NCBI RefSeq assembly: GCF_028595285.1
Contig: NZ_JAQQXQ010000003.1
Location: 245,507 to 309,506 of the forward strand
DNA: 64,000 nucleotides
Source of the DNA: Erythrobacter fulvus
GTDB taxonomy: Bacteria > Pseudomonadota > Alphaproteobacteria > Sphingomonadales > Sphingomonadaceae
Reading direction: 5' to 3'
The position numbers and the translations under genes are program-made. The stretch's first letter is position 1. Every line of letters starts with the position of its first letter. Below are positions 56,716 through 64,000 of the stretch, piece by piece. The notes beneath the pieces are model-generated. The model was not told the origin of the DNA and searched no databases. It worked only from the letters and a program-made list of their open reading frames with translations.

Positions 56716-57975
56716 TTACGCCAGCCATTCCGGCACGCGCTCGGCGTCCATGATCGCGCCTGCCTCGATCCGGTCGGCAACCACGGCAAACCTGTCGCCA
56801 TCAACCAGCACCTCGGCCACGAAGCCGCGCGAATTGTATGATGAGGCCATGGTCGCCCCGTAAGCGCCCGCCGTGCGGAACACGGCGAGATCGCCTGCAA
56901 CAAGCGCATCGCATTCGCGGCCCATGGCGAAGGTGTCACCGGTTTCGCAGATCGGGCCGACGATGTTCGCCGTCATCCGCGCTCCCTTGGGTTCGACCGC
57001 CTCGAAATGGTGGTACGCCCCATAAAGGGCAGGGCGGGCCAGATCGTTCATCGCTGCATCGACGATCACGAAGGGATCATTGATCCCGCGCTTCACCCGC
57101 ACCACACGGGTCAGCAGGACCCCCGCATTGCCCGCGATCACCCGGCCCGGTTCGAAGATCAGGGTCACGCCCCAGTCCTTCGTCACCCGCGTGACCATTG
57201 CACCGTACTCGGCGGGGGCAGGGAGCACTTCTCCCACGCGATAAGGCACACCCAGCCCGCCGCCGAGATCAACATGGCTGATCGTATGACCGGCGCCGCG
57301 CAGCGCCGTCACCAGCGCGCCGAGCTTGGCAAAGGCGGCTTCCAGCGGTGCCAGATCGGCCAGTTGGCTGCCGATATGCACCGCGACGCCGCGCAGGTTC
57401 ACACCCGGCAGGCCGGCGAGCTTGCCGAAGATCTGGCCCGCTTCGCTGATGGGCACGCCGAACTTGTTATCGGCCTTGCCGGTCGAGATCTTGTCATGCG
57501 TGCCGGCGTCCACATCCGGATTGATCCGCAACGCGCATTGCGCCGTCATGCCGCGTTCGGCGGCGAGGGCGGCAAGCTCTATGCCCTCTTCCTCGCTCTC
57601 GATATTGAACTGACCGATCCCGGCTTCCAGCGCCGCGACCATTTCCGCCGCCGTCTTGCCCACGCCGGAGAACACGATTTTCCCGGGCGCGATCCCTGCC
57701 GCAAGCGCGCGGCGCATTTCGCCCACCGATACCACGTCTGCACCCATGCCCTGCGCGCCTAGCACCTTCAGCACAGCGAGGTTGGGATTGGATTTGACCG
57801 CGAAGGCGATCAGTTTGTCCGGCACATCGGCCAGCGCTTCGCGAAACACCTGCGCATGGCGTTCCAGCGTCGCGCGCGAATAGACATAGACGGGGGTGCC
57901 CACCTCCGCCGCGATACGCGGCAGCGGCACGTTCTCGGCGTGCATCACGCCGTCCAGATAAGTGAAATGGTCCAT
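56716..57975 (-). CDS. lysA: Diaminopimelate decarboxylase
   Basis: LysA decarboxylates meso-diaminopimelate to lysine. From the ATG at 57975 it has 419 residues of the alanine-racemase-fold PLP decarboxylase type. The PLP lysine is Lys61 (FAVKSNPN), followed by VVSVGEMRRALAAG, GVAVHIGSQ, HVDLGGGLGVPY, the glycine-rich FEPGRVIAGNAG, and catalytic Cys in GPICETGDTFA. It lies in the common alphaproteobacterial order argH - small lipoprotein - lysA. Confidence 0.96.
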   Translation of the reverse strand: MDHFTYLDGVMHAENVPLPRIAAEVGTPVYVYSRATLERHAQVFREALADVPDKLIAFAVKSNPNLAVLKVLGAQGMGADVVSVGEMRRALAAGIAPGKIVFSGVGKTAAEMVAALEAGIGQFNIESEEEGIELAALAAERGMTAQCALRINPDVDAGTHDKISTGKADNKFGVPISEAGQIFGKLAGLPGVNLRGVAVHIGSQLADLAPLEAAFAKLGALVTALRGAGHTISHVDLGGGLGVPYRVGEVLPAPAEYGAMVTRVTKDWGVTLIFEPGRVIAGNAGVLLTRVVRVKRGINDPFVIVDAAMNDLARPALYGAYHHFEAVEPKGARMTANIVGPICETGDTFAMGRECDALVAGDLAVFRTAGAYGATMASSYNSRGFVAEVLVDGDRFAVVADRIEAGAIMDAERVPEWLA

Positions 57976-57986
57976 CGTTCTTTTCG

Positions 57987-58226
57987 TTATTCGGGTGGCA
58001 GGTCGAAAGGATCGTCCTGGCGTTCTTCGGAGCGGCGGCGCAATTCCACGCTGCGTTCCGGCGCCGCCAGCGCATCGCGGCGGAGCAATTCGTCGGCGCT
58101 TGGCGGGGTGGTCGCGCCAGTTGGAGCGACCGGCAAGCTTGCACCCGCAGGCGGGGTGAGCGGCGCGCGCGAGCCGCAGGCGGCAAGCAGCATCGCACCG
58201 GCGAGCAGAATCACGATCCGCATCAT
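57987..58226 (-). CDS. Small lipoprotein, LptM-like
   Basis: A 79-residue lipoprotein ([22 protein letters not shown]...). The lipobox LLAAC puts the acylated cysteine at residue 17, and the rest is Pro/Ala/Arg-rich with no fold visible. Small lipoproteins with the pattern C-G-x-x-x-P-L-x-x-P beside argH/lysA or dapF belong to the LptM (YifL) group that helps LptD oxidation; I infer this from size, motif and position. It is translationally coupled to argH (ATGA). Confidence 0.7.
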   Translation of the reverse strand: MMRIVILLAGAMLLAACGSRAPLTPPAGASLPVAPTGATTPPSADELLRRDALAAPERSVELRRRSEERQDDPFDLPPE

Positions 58227-59632
58227 TCCTCCATTCCCAGCATCGCCCGGGCGCGTTCGACCTGCAAACGGACCTGATCGGGTGCGGTTCCACCATGGGA
58301 TGCCCGCGCCGCGACCGAGGCGTCGACCGACAGCGCGGCATAAACTCGTTCGTCGATCCGGGTATCGATCGCCTTCAGGTCGTCCAGCGGCAACTGGTCT
58401 AGCGCGATTCCCCGGCTTTCGGCCAGTTTGACGGCACTGCCGGTGATGTGGTGCGCCTCGCGGAAGGGAATGCCGGCCTCGCGCACCAGCCAGTCGGCAA
58501 GGTCGGTCGCGGTGGCGTAGCCCAGTTCGGCGGCGGCGCGCATCCGGGTGGTATTGAAGGTGCTGCCCGCAATCATCCCGGCCATCGCTGCAATGCTGAG
58601 GCCCATCAGGCCCGCTGCCTCGAATACCGGGGGTTTGTCGTCCTGCATGTCCTTCGAATAGGCCAGCGGCAGGCCTTTCATGGTGATCATCAGGCTGGTG
58701 AGGCTGCCGATCACCCGCCCGGCATGGCCGCGCACCAGTTCCGCCGCGTCGGGGTTTTTCTTTTGCGGCATGATCGATGAGCCGGTGGAAAGGCTGTCGG
58801 GCAGGCGGATGAAACCGAAAGGCTGGCTGGCCCACAGGATCAGTTCTTCCGCAAGGCGCGAGAGGTGCAGTGCGGCAGACGAGCAGCACCACAGAAAATC
58901 GAGCGCGAAGTCACGGTCGGATACAGCGTCCAGCGAATTGGCGGTGGGCCCGTCGAAACCGAGCGCCGCAGCGGTCATTTCACGGTCGATCGGAAAGCCG
59001 GTGCCCGCCAGCGCTGCCGAGCCCAAGGGGCACTCGTTCATGCGCGCCCGCGCATCGGCGATCCGCGCGCGATCACGCCGGAACATCTCGAAATAGGCCA
59101 TCAGGTGGTGGCCCAGCGTAACGGGCTGCGCGGTCTGGAGGTGCGTGAAGCCAGGCATGATACTGTCCGCATGTTCGCCCGCCCGGGTGACTAGCGCACG
59201 CTGGAGCGCGGCCAGCCCTTCGTCCATCTGGTCGAAGGCGTCGCGCACCCACAGGCGAAAATCGGTCGCCACCTGATCATTGCGGCTGCGCGCGGTGTGG
59301 AGCCGCCCAGCAGCGGGACCGACCAGTTCGGCGAGCCGCGCCTCGGTGGTCATATGGATGTCTTCAAGATCCCAGTTTTCGGGAACGCCGTCACGTTCAT
59401 ATTCTGCAGCGACCTGATCTAGCCCGGCGCTGATGGTGGCGGCATCCTCTGCCGAAACGATGCCCTGCGTCCCCAGCATTGCGACATGCGCTTTGCTGGC
59501 GGCGATATCCTGTCGCCAGAGCGCCTTGTCGAACGGGATCGAGGCGTTGATTTCGCGCATGATCGCGCTAGGGCCGTCAGCGAAGCGTCCGCCCCACATC
59601 GCGTTGGTCGCACCATCTCCGGAGCCCGTCAT
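58223..59632 (-). CDS. argH: Argininosuccinate lyase
   Basis: ArgH splits argininosuccinate into arginine and fumarate. The ATG at 59632 gives 469 residues: WGGRF at about 13-17, [11 protein letters not shown] near 94, [17 protein letters not shown] near 113-129, and the superfamily signature [16 protein letters not shown] near 285-300. The start codon overlaps the start codon of the divergent tlpA-like gene (shared CATG at 59630-59633), so its promoter must lie inside that gene. Downstream it is coupled to the small lipoprotein and lysA. Confidence 0.96.
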   Translation of the reverse strand: MTGSGDGATNAMWGGRFADGPSAIMREINASIPFDKALWRQDIAASKAHVAMLGTQGIVSAEDAATISAGLDQVAAEYERDGVPENWDLEDIHMTTEARLAELVGPAAGRLHTARSRNDQVATDFRLWVRDAFDQMDEGLAALQRALVTRAGEHADSIMPGFTHLQTAQPVTLGHHLMAYFEMFRRDRARIADARARMNECPLGSAALAGTGFPIDREMTAAALGFDGPTANSLDAVSDRDFALDFLWCCSSAALHLSRLAEELILWASQPFGFIRLPDSLSTGSSIMPQKKNPDAAELVRGHAGRVIGSLTSLMITMKGLPLAYSKDMQDDKPPVFEAAGLMGLSIAAMAGMIAGSTFNTTRMRAAAELGYATATDLADWLVREAGIPFREAHHITGSAVKLAESRGIALDQLPLDDLKAIDTRIDERVYAALSVDASVAARASHGGTAPDQVRLQVERARAMLGMEE

Positions 59633-60185
59633 GTCCCGATTGCCGCTCATTTCCGCCGTTTTGCTCCTGCTTCTGGCGGGTTGCGATAGGCCCGCCGAAG
59701 CGCCAGCGCAACCGGCTGAGACAGGCGCGGCTTCGGGCGAGGTCGTGCGGCAATTCGCGGGCACCCCGCTTCCGGCGATGACCTTTGCCGATCCGGCGGG
59801 TAACAGCCTCGATCTGGGGGCGCAGGACGGGCCGGTGCTGATCAATCTGTGGGCCACATGGTGCGCGCCCTGCGTGGTCGAGATGCCGCAGCTCGATGCG
59901 CTTGCCGCAGAGCTGGAGGGCGAGGTGCGCGTCATCACCGTCAGCCAGGACCTGCGCGGGGCCGAAGCGGTGACGCCCTTCTTTGCCGAGAAGGGCTTTT
60001 CCAGGCTCGAACCCTGGCTCGATCCCGAAACCAGCCTGTCGGCGCAATTCACGCCCGAAGGCGCACTGCCGCTGACGATCCTGTTCGATGCTCAGGGCAG
60101 GGAAGTGCTGCGGGTTGCGGGCGGTTACGAATGGGATAGCCCCGAGGCCATCGCGCTGATCCGCGAAAGCCTGGCTACCAAATAG
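59631..60185 (+). CDS. TlpA-like thioredoxin-fold lipoprotein
   Basis: A 184-residue membrane-anchored thiol-disulfide oxidoreductase. The lipobox LLAGC has Cys18, and the thioredoxin-fold domain has the active site WCAPC (Cys78, Cys81) within [22 protein letters not shown], with a cis-proline-type LPLTI later. TlpA/ResA-type proteins reduce periplasmic disulfides, for example in cytochrome c or oxidase assembly. The start codon overlaps that of argH on the other strand. It ends one base before the convergent SDR gene. Confidence 0.9.
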   Translation: MSRLPLISAVLLLLLAGCDRPAEAPAQPAETGAASGEVVRQFAGTPLPAMTFADPAGNSLDLGAQDGPVLINLWATWCAPCVVEMPQLDALAAELEGEVRVITVSQDLRGAEAVTPFFAEKGFSRLEPWLDPETSLSAQFTPEGALPLTILFDAQGREVLRVAGGYEWDSPEAIALIRESLATK

Positions 60186-60938
60186 CTAAAGCGTGGTGGT
60201 CTGCCCGCCATCGACCTTGATCGCGCAGCCGGTGATGAAGCTGGCGCGCGGGGAGGCGAGAAACGCCGCAAGGTCGCCGAATTCCTCCGGCCTGCCGAGG
60301 CGCCCTGCGGGGATCGCCGCAACCGATTTGGCGCGCAGTTGCTCTGCGGTCATGCCGCTGCGTTCCGCCATCGCGGCGTGCAGGCTCTCCAGCCGGTCGG
60401 TCGCGATCTGGCCGGGGAGGAGCAGGTTCACCGTCACGCCGTCCGCCGCAACCTCGGCGGCGAGCGTTTTGCACCACGAAGCCAGCATCGCGCGCACCGC
60501 ATTTGACAACACGAGGCCGGGGATCGGTGCTATCACGCTGGTAGAAGCGACCGCGAGAATCCGCCCGAAGCCGCGTTCGCGCATTGTGGGCAGGAATGCC
60601 TGTGCAATCGTCAACTGGGCGTTGAACATCCGGTCCATCACCGCAGAAAAATCGGCAGGTGTGGTGGTTGCCGCCGGGCCGGGCGGAGGGCCGCCGTGGT
60701 TGAGCACGAGGATATCGGGCGAAAGGCCCAAATCGCGGACGGCGGCGATAATGGCTTCCGGCGCGGCGGGATCATCAAGATCGGCGGCGATATGGTGGAA
60801 GCCCTCCGCATCGCCCGCAGAGCGCGCAACGGTAATGACCTTTGCATCTTCATCGGCAAGTGACTGGGCGATGGCGCGCCCCAGACCCTTGCTCGCGCCC
60901 AGCACTAGCGCCGTCTTGCCTTCAAGCTGCAGATCCAT
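60186..60938 (-). CDS. SDR-family protein lacking the catalytic Tyr-x-x-x-Lys
   Basis: A 250-residue classical-SDR-like protein with the nucleotide loop GASKGLG (14-20), an LNHGG in place of NNAG (80-84), and a C-terminal GCAIKVDGGQ. After the strand with Ser132/Ser134, where Tyr-x-x-x-Lys should come, it reads GLVLSNAVRAML, so both catalytic residues are missing. A subfamily with this L-S-N-x-x-R pattern exists; chemistry unknown. Start at the ATG at 60938. Reductase activity of the normal type is doubtful. Confidence 0.8.
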   Translation of the reverse strand: MDLQLEGKTALVLGASKGLGRAIAQSLADEDAKVITVARSAGDAEGFHHIAADLDDPAAPEAIIAAVRDLGLSPDILVLNHGGPPPGPAATTTPADFSAVMDRMFNAQLTIAQAFLPTMRERGFGRILAVASTSVIAPIPGLVLSNAVRAMLASWCKTLAAEVAADGVTVNLLLPGQIATDRLESLHAAMAERSGMTAEQLRAKSVAAIPAGRLGRPEEFGDLAAFLASPRASFITGCAIKVDGGQTTTL

Positions 60939-61226
60939 AGCGATTCTTCCTCCCGATCGGTGTTTTCCTGCCCGAAAGCTGCGCGGCACGCGCCTGATCA
61001 AATGGGCGGGGAACAGGGCAGGGATCCATCCACGAAAGGGTGTGGTTTATGAAAGCAGAAACATTTCCCCCGCAGAAGCATAGTTCAGTCTCAGTTGCTG
61101 CGCAGTGCGGAGTGCCCGACCTTTGGCCAGCGTATCCGTTGTATGACGCGCCAAGTGCGCGCCGGATTGTTCCGGCCTTGATTGACCGATAGACCCCAAG
61201 CCGTAAACCGCGAGAGAGGCCAGCCT

Positions 61227-62141
61227 ATGCCCGGCAGTCAGGACTTTACCCCCGATACCCGCAACGAGGCCGTGCTTGCGCTCCTCAACGGACAGCTGGT
61301 TCCGGCGCGTGACGCTCAAGTTTCGCTGTTCGATGCCGGTTTCGGGCTGGGTGACGGGGTCTGGGAAGGTCTACGCCTGCACAAAGGCGCGCTGCTGTTT
61401 CTCGAAGCCCATCTCGATCGCCTGTATCATGGCGCCGCCGCATTGCGCATAGACATTGGCATGACCCGCGCGGCCTTGACCGCCAGCCTTTGGGAGCTGC
61501 TGCGTGCGAACGGGATGGAGGACGGGGCGCATCTGCGCCTGATGGTGACGCGTGGGCGCAAGTCGACGATCAATCAGGATCCGCGCTTCGCGAGTGGCAA
61601 GCCCACCATCGCGGTCACCGCCGAGTTCAAGCAGCGTATGGCCGAGGCGCGGCCGTTGGCGCTGGCAATGTCCTCGATCCGCACCTCGCCGCCCGAGATA
61701 TTCGACATGCACCTGAATACCCACAGCCGGTTGAACTACATCCGCGCGCTGCTCGAAGTGATGGACACAGGCGCGGACGAGGCGATCATGCTCGATCATC
61801 GGGGCTTCGTGGCAAGCTGCAACGCGACGAACCTGTTCTGGGTGAAAGACGGAACGGTGTTCACCTCGCGCGATGACTTCTGCTTCAACGGCATTACCCG
61901 GGGCAATGTGATCGCGCTTTGCAGGGACGGGGTGGCCCCCTTGCAGCAGGGCGATTGGGGGGCGGATCATCTGCTCGCCGCCGACGAGGTGTTTGTTACC
62001 GGCACCATGGGCGGGGTCACCCCTGCTGGCAGCATCGATGGCGACGCCTTGAAATCGGCGCCCGGGCCCGTCACGATCGCAATCCGCGAAGCCTATGAAG
62101 GGCTGAAAGACAGCTATGCCAGGGAGCACGCAGCGCAATGA
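61227..62141 (+). CDS. Class IV aminotransferase-like protein, catalytic residues altered
   Basis: From the ATG at 61227 it has 304 residues and the fold type IV pattern: SLFDAGFGLGDGVWEGLR, HLDRL (Arg65, phosphate clamp), LRLMVTRG, NLFWVKDGTVFT and GITRGNVI (about 222-229). By eye alignment to D-Ala aminotransferase and IlvE, the PLP lysine falls at THSRLNY (166-171), where His or Ser replaces Lys. The PLP-nitrogen Glu falls at VASCNATNLF, also replaced. The enzyme may be non-catalytic, use another lysine, or bind something else. Its stop overlaps the next start, so the two proteins are probably partners. Confidence 0.78.
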   Translation: MPGSQDFTPDTRNEAVLALLNGQLVPARDAQVSLFDAGFGLGDGVWEGLRLHKGALLFLEAHLDRLYHGAAALRIDIGMTRAALTASLWELLRANGMEDGAHLRLMVTRGRKSTINQDPRFASGKPTIAVTAEFKQRMAEARPLALAMSSIRTSPPEIFDMHLNTHSRLNYIRALLEVMDTGADEAIMLDHRGFVASCNATNLFWVKDGTVFTSRDDFCFNGITRGNVIALCRDGVAPLQQGDWGADHLLAADEVFVTGTMGGVTPAGSIDGDALKSAPGPVTIAIREAYEGLKDSYAREHAAQ

Positions 62142-62884
62142 CGATCCGGATCGCCATGTGGTCAGGCCCGCGCAACCTGTCGACGGCCATGATGCGCGCC
62201 TTCGAAAACCGTGCCGATTGCGTCGTTAGCGACGAGCCCTTCTATGCTGCCTACTTGGCGGCGACCGGTCTCGACCACCCGATGCGGGACGAGGTGCTCC
62301 GTTCCCAACCCAATGACTGGCAGGATGTTGCGGCGCAGCTTGCCGGGCCTGCGCCCCAAGGCGCCGGAAATAGCGATGCGGCGGTCTGGTATCAGAAGCA
62401 TATGACCCATCACATGCTGCCTGAATTCGGCCTCGACTGGACGGGGGGTTTTCGTCACGCTTTCCTGATCCGCGCACCCGCCCGGGTGCTAAACTCCTAT
62501 GTCGCAAAGCGCGAAGAGGTGGCGCTGGCCGACATTGGCCTGATGCGTCAGGTGGAGTTGTTCGACAGGTTCGCGGAGGAGACCGGCGCGGCACCTCCGG
62601 TGGTCGATAGCGACGAACTGCTGCGCGATCCGGAAGGCGTGTTGCGTCGTCTGTGCACGGCCCTTGCCATTCCGTTCGACCCGGACATGCTTCACTGGCC
62701 CAAGGGTCGGAGGGCAAGCGACGGTGTCTGGGCGCCGGCATGGTATGCCTCGGTTGAGCAAAGCACCGGCTTTGCCGTTCAATCCGGCTCCGATCTGCCG
62801 TCCTTGCCCGAGCACCTCCAGCGCATCGCCGATGCTGCGCTTCCCTATTACGAGCGGCTCGCGGCTTATCGAATTCCCGTCTAG
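62138..62884 (+). CDS. Sulfotransferase-like P-loop protein
   Basis: A 248-residue cytoplasmic protein starting MTIRIAMWSGPRNLSTAMMRAFENR. WSGPRNLST sits where sulfotransferases bind the 5'-phosphosulfate of PAPS, and SDEPFYAAYL follows, a mark of this subfamily; FLIRAPARVLNSYVAKR resembles the 3'-phosphate-binding segment. Substrate unknown. It is coupled by ATGA to the aminotransferase-like gene. I recall plant proteins annotated as BCAT-like in which the two domains are joined, which would support a joint function. Confidence 0.75.
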   Translation: MTIRIAMWSGPRNLSTAMMRAFENRADCVVSDEPFYAAYLAATGLDHPMRDEVLRSQPNDWQDVAAQLAGPAPQGAGNSDAAVWYQKHMTHHMLPEFGLDWTGGFRHAFLIRAPARVLNSYVAKREEVALADIGLMRQVELFDRFAEETGAAPPVVDSDELLRDPEGVLRRLCTALAIPFDPDMLHWPKGRRASDGVWAPAWYASVEQSTGFAVQSGSDLPSLPEHLQRIADAALPYYERLAAYRIPV

Positions 62885-63135
62885 CCTGCAGGATGGCATG
62901 AAACAGGGTGCTTGGGGCACGATGCCGGGAGCTGCCAAAGTCGCGCCGGTGGCCTTGAAGCGATAACGGCTATCTTCGACGCGGCAGCGACGCCTCTATG
63001 CTCCTTTGGAGGCACGACAGTGATTGGCGAAATGACCGGCAGCAGGGCGCATTGCTGACCTTCTGGTTTGCCCACCGCGATCGACCGCTTTCGGCTAAAA
63101 CGGACATCGATCGCTGAAGATCTGAGCGGCGAAGA

Positions 63136-63363
63136 CTAGTCTACAACTGCGGACTCTGCTGCGGGCTCTCGATCGAGAATGTCGCCCGGCTCGCACTCGA
63201 GAAACTCGCAGATTTTGTCGAGTGTTTCGAACCGGATTCCCTTGACCTTGCCCTGACGCAGCAGGCTGATGTTCTGTTCCGAAATGCCGATGGCCGCGGA
63301 CAATTCCTTGGCTTTGCGCTTGCGCAGCGCGAGCATCACGTCAAGGCGCACCACGATCGGCAT
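63136..63363 (-). CDS. Small XRE/Cro-type HTH regulator
   Basis: A 75-residue helix-turn-helix protein (MPIVVRLDVMLALRKRKAKELSAAIGISEQNISLLRQGKVKGIRFETLDKICEFLECEPGDIL). This YozG-like type is typically paired with a DUF2975 membrane protein; here the upstream gene is a DUF2975-like remnant whose stop overlaps its ATG. With the upstream part replaced by an IS, its normal promoter is probably lost. Confidence 0.88.
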   Translation of the reverse strand: MPIVVRLDVMLALRKRKAKELSAAIGISEQNISLLRQGKVKGIRFETLDKICEFLECEPGDILDREPAAESAVVD

Positions 63364-63590
63364 CAGACGATGCTCGCGCTATCTTCAGCGACAAATTTCG
63401 CTTTGGCAAAGATCGATGCGAATACCAGCAATGTGCCCCCCAGAAACAGTGAAACCAGCTGCGGAGACGAAACCATGAAATAGGCGGTTCGTCCACTATC
63501 CTCAGGGGTGCGGATGACAGATGCAAGCGTGTTGAAAGCGATTTCCTGAATGGCGACCGCGACAACCGTCCATGCGAAAAACCGCGCGGC
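63363..63590 (-). pseudogene. DUF2975-like membrane protein, 5' end removed by an IS
   Basis: Only the last ~75 residues of a membrane protein remain (FFAWTVVAVAIQEIAFNTLASVI, then LVSLFLGGTLLVFASIFAKAKFVAEDSASIV), ending with the pattern of DUF2975 proteins that partner YozG-type regulators. Upstream the frame runs straight into the end of an IS3-family element, so an in-frame chimera exists with no natural start. DUF2975 proteins are usually ~160 residues, so about half is lost. Confidence 0.65.
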
Positions 63591-63713
63591 GTCCTGACCG
63601 GCCCCCGCTGAGTGGTCCGCGTTGATTGTTATTGCAAGATTTCCTCTGGCGTCATGGCTGGCCGCGAGTGGAACGAAGCGGAACCGGCGGACAGCCATGG
63701 CGCCGTCGCCGTT
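63591..63713. repeat. IS end, direct-repeat copy 1
   Basis: A 123-base segment starting GTCCTGACCGG is repeated in the same orientation, without gaps, at 63878-64000. The ends hold the terminal sequence and the 3' end of a transposase gene. It marks the junction with the DUF2975 remnant. Confidence 0.75.
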
Positions 63714-63838
63714 TCCGGGACCGGTGGTTGGTAGCCTAGTGGGCTGTGCGGTCTGATGGTGTTGTAATTCCACCGCCAGGCTTCGATCAGGATCTAAGAT
63801 TCGGCCAGAACGTAACAGATCTCTCTGTTCAGGAGCGC
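63629..63838 (-). pseudogene. IS3-family transposase OrfB, C-terminal remnant
   Basis: Read on the minus strand, the C-terminus ILIEAWRWNYNTIRPHSPLGYQPPVPE is the typical end of IS3-family integrase-core transposases (RPHSxLGY). Upstream of it LLNREICYVLAES is followed by a TAG at 63794-63796 where Lys is expected, and a TAA at 63839-63841. The copy is therefore dead and cut at its 5' side. Confidence 0.8.
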
Positions 63839-63877
63839 TTAAAGCGAAGTGAGCATAGTCATCATTGGGAGTCTCTT

Positions 63878-64000
63878 GTCCTGACCGGCCCCCACTGAGT
63901 GGTCCGTATTGATTGTTAGTTCAAGATTGTCTCCGGCGCCATGGCTGTCCGGAGGTGGAGCGTAGCGGAACCGGAGGGCAGCCATGGCGGCGTCGCCGTT
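63878..64000. mobile_element. Second IS3-family element, left end only
   Basis: Starting GTCCTGACCGGCC at 63878, this repeats copy 1 with scattered substitutions and continues past the window edge. It seems to be inserted into, or lie beside, the older remnant in the same orientation. Confidence 0.75.
63916..64000 (-). CDS. IS3-family transposase OrfB, C-terminal end, partial
   Basis: The minus-strand frame ends ...TAMAPETILN before a TAA at 63916-63918 and is homologous to the C-terminus of the remnant at 63629 (...PAMTPEEILQ). Only about 27 codons are inside the window, so whether this copy is intact cannot be judged. Confidence 0.65.
   Translation of the reverse strand, partial: TATPPWLPSGSATLHLRTAMAPETILN

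Noticed and set aside
62885..63135. Hidden gene in the 251-base gap before the HTH gene
   Set aside because: Both strands were read; there is no frame with a start, ribosome-binding site and plausible protein. A minus-strand frame at 62881-63075 has no such support.

Overview
The window is chromosomal DNA of a GC-rich alphaproteobacterium, most likely in the Sphingomonadales (Erythrobacteraceae: Erythrobacter/Porphyrobacter type). The evidence is the division cluster murG-murC-murB-ddl-ftsQ-ftsA-ftsZ with a long acidic FtsZ linker, the order serC-serA-hisZ-purA, leader RNAs typical of alphaproteobacteria, and a propionyl-CoA synthase plus malonyl-CoA reductase pair known from Chloroflexus and from aerobic anoxygenic phototrophs such as Erythrobacter sp. 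NAP1. Genes are dense, with many 4-base ATGA/GTGA overlaps.

Layout. 1-7.8 kb: cell wall and division genes, with a perfect DnaA box and an inverted repeat in front of ftsZ. 7.9-13 kb: a TPR/SPOR envelope protein, a YbjN-like protein, proC, a BAX-inhibitor-1 (ybhL) gene behind a hairpin leader, and a lipoprotein. 13.1-15.6 kb: tRNA-Ala(CGC), a cobalamin riboswitch and a B12 TonB receptor. 15.8-19 kb: obgE, proB and an epimerase-like gene. 19-26.7 kb (minus strand): assimilatory sulfur genes cysH, DUF934, cysI, DUF2849 and cobA, then mscS, a cystathionine beta-lyase-like gene and a mercaptopyruvate sulfurtransferase. 26.7-30.8 kb: a membrane protein, queF, a parS-like palindrome beside tandem repeats, and a PAS-GGDEF-EAL-PilZ protein.

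31-41.4 kb is the most distinctive segment. A 1,831-residue propionyl-CoA synthase, a 1,230-residue bifunctional malonyl-CoA reductase and accA run head to tail. Together they describe acetyl-CoA -> malonyl-CoA -> 3-hydroxypropionate -> propionyl-CoA, the first half of the 3-hydroxypropionate bicycle. No other bicycle gene is in the window. Propionyl-CoA is normally used through B12-dependent methylmalonyl-CoA mutase, which would fit the riboswitch-controlled B12 receptor, but that link is inferred.

41-64 kb: tRNA-Thr(TGT) with a 35-bp repeat that also occurs near tRNA-Ala, a DUF429-like gene and rarA, a PadR regulator with a palindromic operator, a glycosyltransferase, serC (leader RNA) and serA, hisZ, ridA, an esterase, purA, an L,D-transpeptidase lipoprotein, a regulator under a LexA-box promoter, a siroheme synthase domain, lysA-lipoprotein-argH, a TlpA-like thioredoxin, an atypical SDR, a translationally coupled pair (class IV aminotransferase-like protein lacking the expected catalytic lysine, plus a sulfotransferase-like protein), and an HTH/DUF2975 pair broken by IS3-family remnants at the right edge.
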